Positions 21,042-24,465 of a DNA stretch of 24,465 bases are shown here, piece after piece. A program made the position numbers and the translations under genes. A model generated the notes under the pieces. It was not told the origin of the DNA. It searched no databases and saw only the letters and a program-made list of their open reading frames with translations. Origin of the DNA: an uncultured Lachnospiraceae bacterium (lineage in GTDB: Bacteria > Bacillota > Clostridia > Lachnospirales > Lachnospiraceae); NCBI GenBank assembly GCA_947382415.1, contig CANCYO010000043.1:1-24465 (forward strand), given 5' to 3'. The first letter of the stretch is position 1, and every line of letters starts with the position of its first letter.

Positions 21042-22259
21042 ATGGCAGAGCAGAAAAAGATTCAGATGACCACGCCTCTGGTGGAGATGGACGGGGATGA
21101 GATGACCCGCATTTTATGGAAGATGATTAAGGATGAGCTGCTGCTCCCCTATATTGACCTGAAGACGGAGTATTATGATCTGGGACTGGAATACCGGAAC
21201 AAAACCGACGATCAGGTGACGGTGGATTCCGCCAATGCCACACTCAAATACGGTGTGGCGGTAAAATGCGCCACCATCACGCCCAATGCGGCCAGAATGA
21301 CCGAGTACGATCTGAAGGAAATGTGGAAGAGCCCCAATGGCACTATCCGCGCCATTTTGGACGGCACGGTTTTCCGCGCGCCGATTCTGGTGAAGGGCAT
21401 CGTGCCCTATGTAGGAAAATGGACTAAGCCCATCACCATCGCCCGTCATGCCTATGGAGACGTGTATAAGAATACGGAGATCAAGGTGCCCGGTCCCGGC
21501 AGGGCGGAGCTGGTGTTCACGGCGGAGGACGGAACCGAGACCAGAGAGCTGATCCACAATTTCACGGGAGCCGGTATCCTTCAGGGCATTCACAATACCG
21601 AAAAATCCATTTCCAGCTTTGCCAGAGCCTGCTTCGGTTATGCGCTGGACACCCGTCAGGATCTGTGGTTTGCCACCAAGGACACCATATCCAAGAAGTA
21701 TGACCACACCTTTAAGGATATTTTTCAGGAGATTTATGACGCGGAGTATAAGTCCAGATTTGAGGAGCTTGGCATCGAGTATTTCTATACCCTGATCGAT
21801 GATGCGGTGGCCCGTGTCATCCGTTCCGAGGGTGGGTTTATCTGGGCCTGCAAGAATTATGACGGAGATGTCATGTCGGATATGGTGGCTACGGCCTATG
21901 GAGATCTCTCCATGATGACCTCAGTTCTGGTGTCGCCAAACGGTGTGTATGAGTATGAGGCGGCTCACGGTACTGTGCAGCGCCATTATTACAAGCATTT
22001 GAAGGGAGAGGAGACCTCCACCAATTCCATCGCCACTATTTTTGCGTGGACAGGGGCTCTGAGAAAGCGCGGTGAGCTGGATCAGATTCCGGAGCTTATG
22101 AGCTTTGCAGATAAACTTGAACAGGCCTGTATTAAGACTGTGGAGGACGGTAAGATGACTAAGAGCCTTGCGCTGATCTCTACCTGTGAGAAACCTGTGA
22201 TCCTCAACAGTCTGGAGTTTATCCAGGCCATCAGGGAGACGCTGGAGACCCTGCTGTAA
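21042..22259 (+). CDS. icd: NADP-dependent isocitrate dehydrogenase (eukaryotic-type subfamily)
   Basis: This 405-residue enzyme oxidises isocitrate to 2-oxoglutarate and CO2 with NADP. It has the sequence type shared with mitochondrial and cytosolic eukaryotic IDH: EMDGDEMTRILW (15-26), CATITPNAAR, the substrate loop KSPNGTIRAILDGTVFR (96-112), and near the end VYEYEAAHGTVQRHY with the TSTNSIATIFAWTGAL segment. The length is normal for this subfamily and shorter than E. coli-type Icd. With the upstream citrate-forming enzyme it would supply 2-oxoglutarate for glutamate synthesis; aconitase, the step between them, is not in the window. The start is placed at 21042 because AAAGG (21028-21032) is 9 bases upstream; the ATG at 21033 abuts that site. 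Confidence 0.96.
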   Translation: MAEQKKIQMTTPLVEMDGDEMTRILWKMIKDELLLPYIDLKTEYYDLGLEYRNKTDDQVTVDSANATLKYGVAVKCATITPNAARMTEYDLKEMWKSPNGTIRAILDGTVFRAPILVKGIVPYVGKWTKPITIARHAYGDVYKNTEIKVPGPGRAELVFTAEDGTETRELIHNFTGAGILQGIHNTEKSISSFARACFGYALDTRQDLWFATKDTISKKYDHTFKDIFQEIYDAEYKSRFEELGIEYFYTLIDDAVARVIRSEGGFIWACKNYDGDVMSDMVATAYGDLSMMTSVLVSPNGVYEYEAAHGTVQRHYYKHLKGEETSTNSIATIFAWTGALRKRGELDQIPELMSFADKLEQACIKTVEDGKMTKSLALISTCEKPVILNSLEFIQAIRETLETLL

Positions 22260-22313
22260 GCGGACAGGGCCCGCTCCCGTCAGGATATTTCGCCGGGTGT
22301 TCGTGATGCGGCC

Positions 22314-24242
22314 TCAGGTTGCCTCAGCCAGCTTTTCCCATTCTTCATAGAGTGTTTCCAATCGGGAGCGGACCTCAGTCTGCTCCTGATTTAATTCCTG
22401 AAGTTTCAAAACCTGTGTGCCGATGGCAGGGTCGGACATCTGGGCGTCGATTTCAGACAGACGGGTTTCCAGCTCCGATATCTCTTCCTCGCACTTTTTC
22501 AGTGCGTTTTCGCGTTTGCGGAGGCGGGCCTGTTCTTCCTTCTGAGCTTTCCAGTCGAGCTTTGTGTCGGAGACTTCGGCCTTTGACGGGATGCTCTCAG
22601 GGCTTCCGGAATCTTTTAACGCAAGGGTGTCCATCAGAGCGTCTTTTTTCTCCAGATAGTAGTCGTAGTTTCCCAGATAGTTGACAAATGTATGGGCAGT
22701 CAGGTCAAGTATGCGGTGAGCGGTACGGTTGATAAAGTAACGGTCGTGGGAGACGTAGAGCACAGTGCCCTCATAGCCGTTCAACGCGTCCTCCAGAATC
22801 TCTTTTGACAGGATATCAAGGTGGTTGGTGGGCTCGTCCAGTATCAGGAAATTAGCCTCGGAGAGCATGAGCTTTGCCAGAGATACCCGCCCCCGCTCGC
22901 CGCCGCTCAGGTCCTGAATCTGTTTGAACACATCTTCTCCGGTGAAGAGAAAGGCCGCCAGCACATTGCGGATCTCGGTGTTGGTGAGATAGGGATAGTC
23001 ATCGGAGATCTCGTCGAACAGGGTCTTCCGGTCATGGAGCACATGATGCTCCTGATCATAGTAGCCGATCTCCACATTGGTTCCCAGGCGGAAAGTTCCG
23101 TTGTCCGGCTCCAGCAGCCCGTTCAGGATTTTGAGCAGAGTGGTCTTGCCTGTGCCGTTATCCCCGATAACAGCCACATGTTCGCCGCGCTTTATCTCAA
23201 AATCAACATGTTCAAAAAGAGTCTGTGCGCCGAAGGATTTGGACAGTTCCTCCACAGTCAGTACGTCGTTACCGCTGGTGCGGTAGGGCTTGAGTGTAAG
23301 GCGCATATCCGTGCGCTGTTCCGTGGGCTTCTCCAGAACCTCAAGCTTTTCCAGAGTCTTCACGCGGCTCTCCGCCCGGCGGATGGATTTCTCACGGTTA
23401 AAGGAGCGCAGCTTTTCGATGACCTCCTCCTGATGTCTGATTTCCCGCTGCTGGTTCAGATAGGCGTGCCAGGCCGCTGTACGAAGCTGTTCTTTTTTGA
23501 CTGCATAGTCCGAATAATTGCCCTGAAAAGTAGTGGCCCTGCTCTGGTCAATCTCCACGATTTTGGTGGCGATGCGGTCCAGAAAAAAGCGGTCGTGGGA
23601 CACGAGGATCACCGCGCCCTTATAGTTCAGAAGATAGGTTTCCAGCCAGGCGATGGAATTTAAGTCCAGATGGTTGGTGGGCTCGTCTAAAATGATCAGA
23701 TCGGGCTTCTGTAAGAGGAGCTTGCCCAAAGCCACCCGGGTCTTCTGGCCGCCGGAGAGTGTGGCTACGGATTTGCCAAATTCTTCCTCTGCAAAGCCCA
23801 GACCTTTCAGTACCCCCACCAGTTCACTGCGGTAGGCATAGCCGTCCCCGGTCTCGAAGGCATGTGTGAGATCGCTGTAGCGCTTCATCAGGGCTTCCAG
23901 GGCCTCTCCCTGCGCATTGTGCATCTGCTGTTCCGTGTGGCGCAGCCGCTGTTCCAGTTCTACCAGCTCCTGTTTCACGGAGAGCAGCTCCTCATAGATG
24001 GTGTGCTCCGTGTCTACGGCGCCGTTCTGGGCCAGATAGCCGAAGGTTTTGTCTTTGGCGAAGGTCACTGTGCCCTCGTCGGGCTGCATTTCCCCTACGA
24101 TGATGCGCAGCAGCGTGGTCTTGCCCGCTCCGTTAATGCCCACGATGGCGGCCTTTTCATAATCCTCGATATGAAAACTGATATTCTGCAGTACCTGATT
24201 ATCGATAAATGCCTTTGAGATATTCTGGCAGGAAAGTATCAT
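22314..24242 (-). CDS. ABC-F family ATPase (two nucleotide-binding domains, YdiF/Uup-like)
   Basis: This 642-residue soluble protein has two ABC ATPase domains and no membrane segment. The first has Walker A GINGAGKT (35-42), signature LSGGQKTRVALGKLL and Walker B LIILDEPTNHLD. The second has GDNGTGKT, LSGGERGRVSLAKLM and FLILDEPTNHLD, each with its switch His (VSHDR). The linker (about 240-320) is charged and helical, containing RHQEEVIEKLRSF and RRAESRVKTLEKLE, as in ABC-F proteins that reach into the ribosomal E site. The C-terminus (about 560-642) is a coiled coil (EEISELETRLSEIDAQM), as in YdiF and Uup. ABC-F proteins act on stalled ribosomes or confer antibiotic resistance; the overall form looks like a housekeeping type, but resistance cannot be excluded. 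AGGA lies 7 bases before the ATG. Confidence 0.93.
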   Translation of the reverse strand: MILSCQNISKAFIDNQVLQNISFHIEDYEKAAIVGINGAGKTTLLRIIVGEMQPDEGTVTFAKDKTFGYLAQNGAVDTEHTIYEELLSVKQELVELEQRLRHTEQQMHNAQGEALEALMKRYSDLTHAFETGDGYAYRSELVGVLKGLGFAEEEFGKSVATLSGGQKTRVALGKLLLQKPDLIILDEPTNHLDLNSIAWLETYLLNYKGAVILVSHDRFFLDRIATKIVEIDQSRATTFQGNYSDYAVKKEQLRTAAWHAYLNQQREIRHQEEVIEKLRSFNREKSIRRAESRVKTLEKLEVLEKPTEQRTDMRLTLKPYRTSGNDVLTVEELSKSFGAQTLFEHVDFEIKRGEHVAVIGDNGTGKTTLLKILNGLLEPDNGTFRLGTNVEIGYYDQEHHVLHDRKTLFDEISDDYPYLTNTEIRNVLAAFLFTGEDVFKQIQDLSGGERGRVSLAKLMLSEANFLILDEPTNHLDILSKEILEDALNGYEGTVLYVSHDRYFINRTAHRILDLTAHTFVNYLGNYDYYLEKKDALMDTLALKDSGSPESIPSKAEVSDTKLDWKAQKEEQARLRKRENALKKCEEEISELETRLSEIDAQMSDPAIGTQVLKLQELNQEQTEVRSRLETLYEEWEKLAEAT

Positions 24243-24305
24243 GATCGTGTCCTCATTCTGATTTGGTATATTCTGGTTTGCTGCGGCTTTGGCGCATTTA
24301 TTCTT

Positions 24306-24334
24306 ATTTTAGCCTGCGGCAAAATGTATGTCAA
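24306..24334 (-). promoter_or_regulatory. Strong promoter of the ABC-F gene
   Basis: On the minus strand TTGACA (24334-24329), exactly 17 bases and TAAAAT (24311-24306) predict a start near 24299 and a leader of about 57 bases. This is too short for a large riboswitch. Confidence 0.8.
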
Positions 24335-24350
24335 TTCCATGTTTCTGATA

Positions 24351-24436
24351 TCTGTGCATTGTAATTGTTGGTTGAGCGGGTCGGCAGGAGGAGACCGGGC
24401 TCGACACCGTCAAGCCAACAAATACAATGCCACAGA
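24351..24436. repeat. Long imperfect hairpin at the right end of the contig
   Basis: TCTGTGCATTGTAATTGTTG with its extension (24351-24373) pairs with 24412-24436 (ending CCAACAAATACAATGCCACAGA in part) over about 22 base pairs with a few bulges. The intervening 38 bases can form a second partial stem (GAGCGGGTC region against GACCGGGCTC). It lies 17 bases upstream of the ABC-F promoter's -35 box and runs almost to the window end. It may be part of a structured RNA, a terminator of an unseen gene, or a small repeat element; no known RNA family was recognised. Confidence 0.65.
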
Positions 24437-24465
24437 CAAACCGTCCCCTGCCCGGGCGGAAGCTG

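Noticed and set aside
22260..22313. Terminator between icd and the convergent ABC-F gene
   Set aside because: Only a 5-bp stem (AGCGG/CCGCT) with no U-tract was found, too weak to call.
24351..24436. 6S RNA, SRP RNA or RNase P RNA at the right end
   Set aside because: The hairpin lacks the conserved SRP apical loop and RNase P core, and the part visible is too short to support 6S RNA.

Overview
The window looks like the end of an assembled contig from a Gram-positive anaerobe of the Clostridia, most likely Lachnospiraceae. This is inferred from gene content (class B sortase with a TPKTG surface protein, BspA-type leucine-rich repeats, a YesL-family protein, a probable Re-citrate synthase beside a eukaryotic-type NADP isocitrate dehydrogenase, sporulation-type promoters), AGGAGG-type ribosome binding sites and TTGACA/TAAAAT promoters. 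The first 45 bases are not genomic: positions 13-45 match the Illumina TruSeq universal adapter exactly.

Layout. 46-815: the tail of a sugar ABC permease followed by a YesL (DUF624) membrane protein. 889-1224: a stand-alone PilZ (c-di-GMP) protein with its own promoter. 1286-2386 (minus): prephenate dehydrogenase with an ACT domain. 2636-6308: a co-directional run of an EF-G paralogue with altered GTPase motifs, an aquaporin-family channel with altered NPA boxes, and a soluble PocR-MCP chemoreceptor. 6338-6617: a 280-bp inverted repeat with three hairpins at its tip, the most unusual structure here. 6717-7205: a SUKH (SMI1/KNR4-like) protein. 7305-9716: leuS, driven by a near-ideal promoter embedded in a tandem repeat.

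9829-11160 (minus): two unrecognised small proteins and a 20% cysteine protein. Their upstream regions match sigma-E and sigma-K consensus promoters, which suggests an uncharacterised mother-cell sporulation locus. 11349-18724: a cell-surface operon of class B sortase, a 1569-residue LRR/InlB-repeat protein with a TPKTG sorting signal, and a second LRR protein with a plain C-terminal membrane anchor.

18739-22259: an apparent operon for 2-oxoglutarate synthesis consisting of a probable Re-citrate synthase, a GntR/FCD regulator and NADP-isocitrate dehydrogenase. It is preceded by a perfect 40-bp palindrome that covers the promoter and is a strong candidate operator for the regulator. 22314-24242 (minus): a two-ATPase ABC-F protein with a clear promoter. 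The right end (24351-24436) holds another long hairpin of unknown role.

No tRNA, rRNA, CRISPR array, transposase or integrase was recognised. All assignments come from reading motifs by eye; no database search was run.
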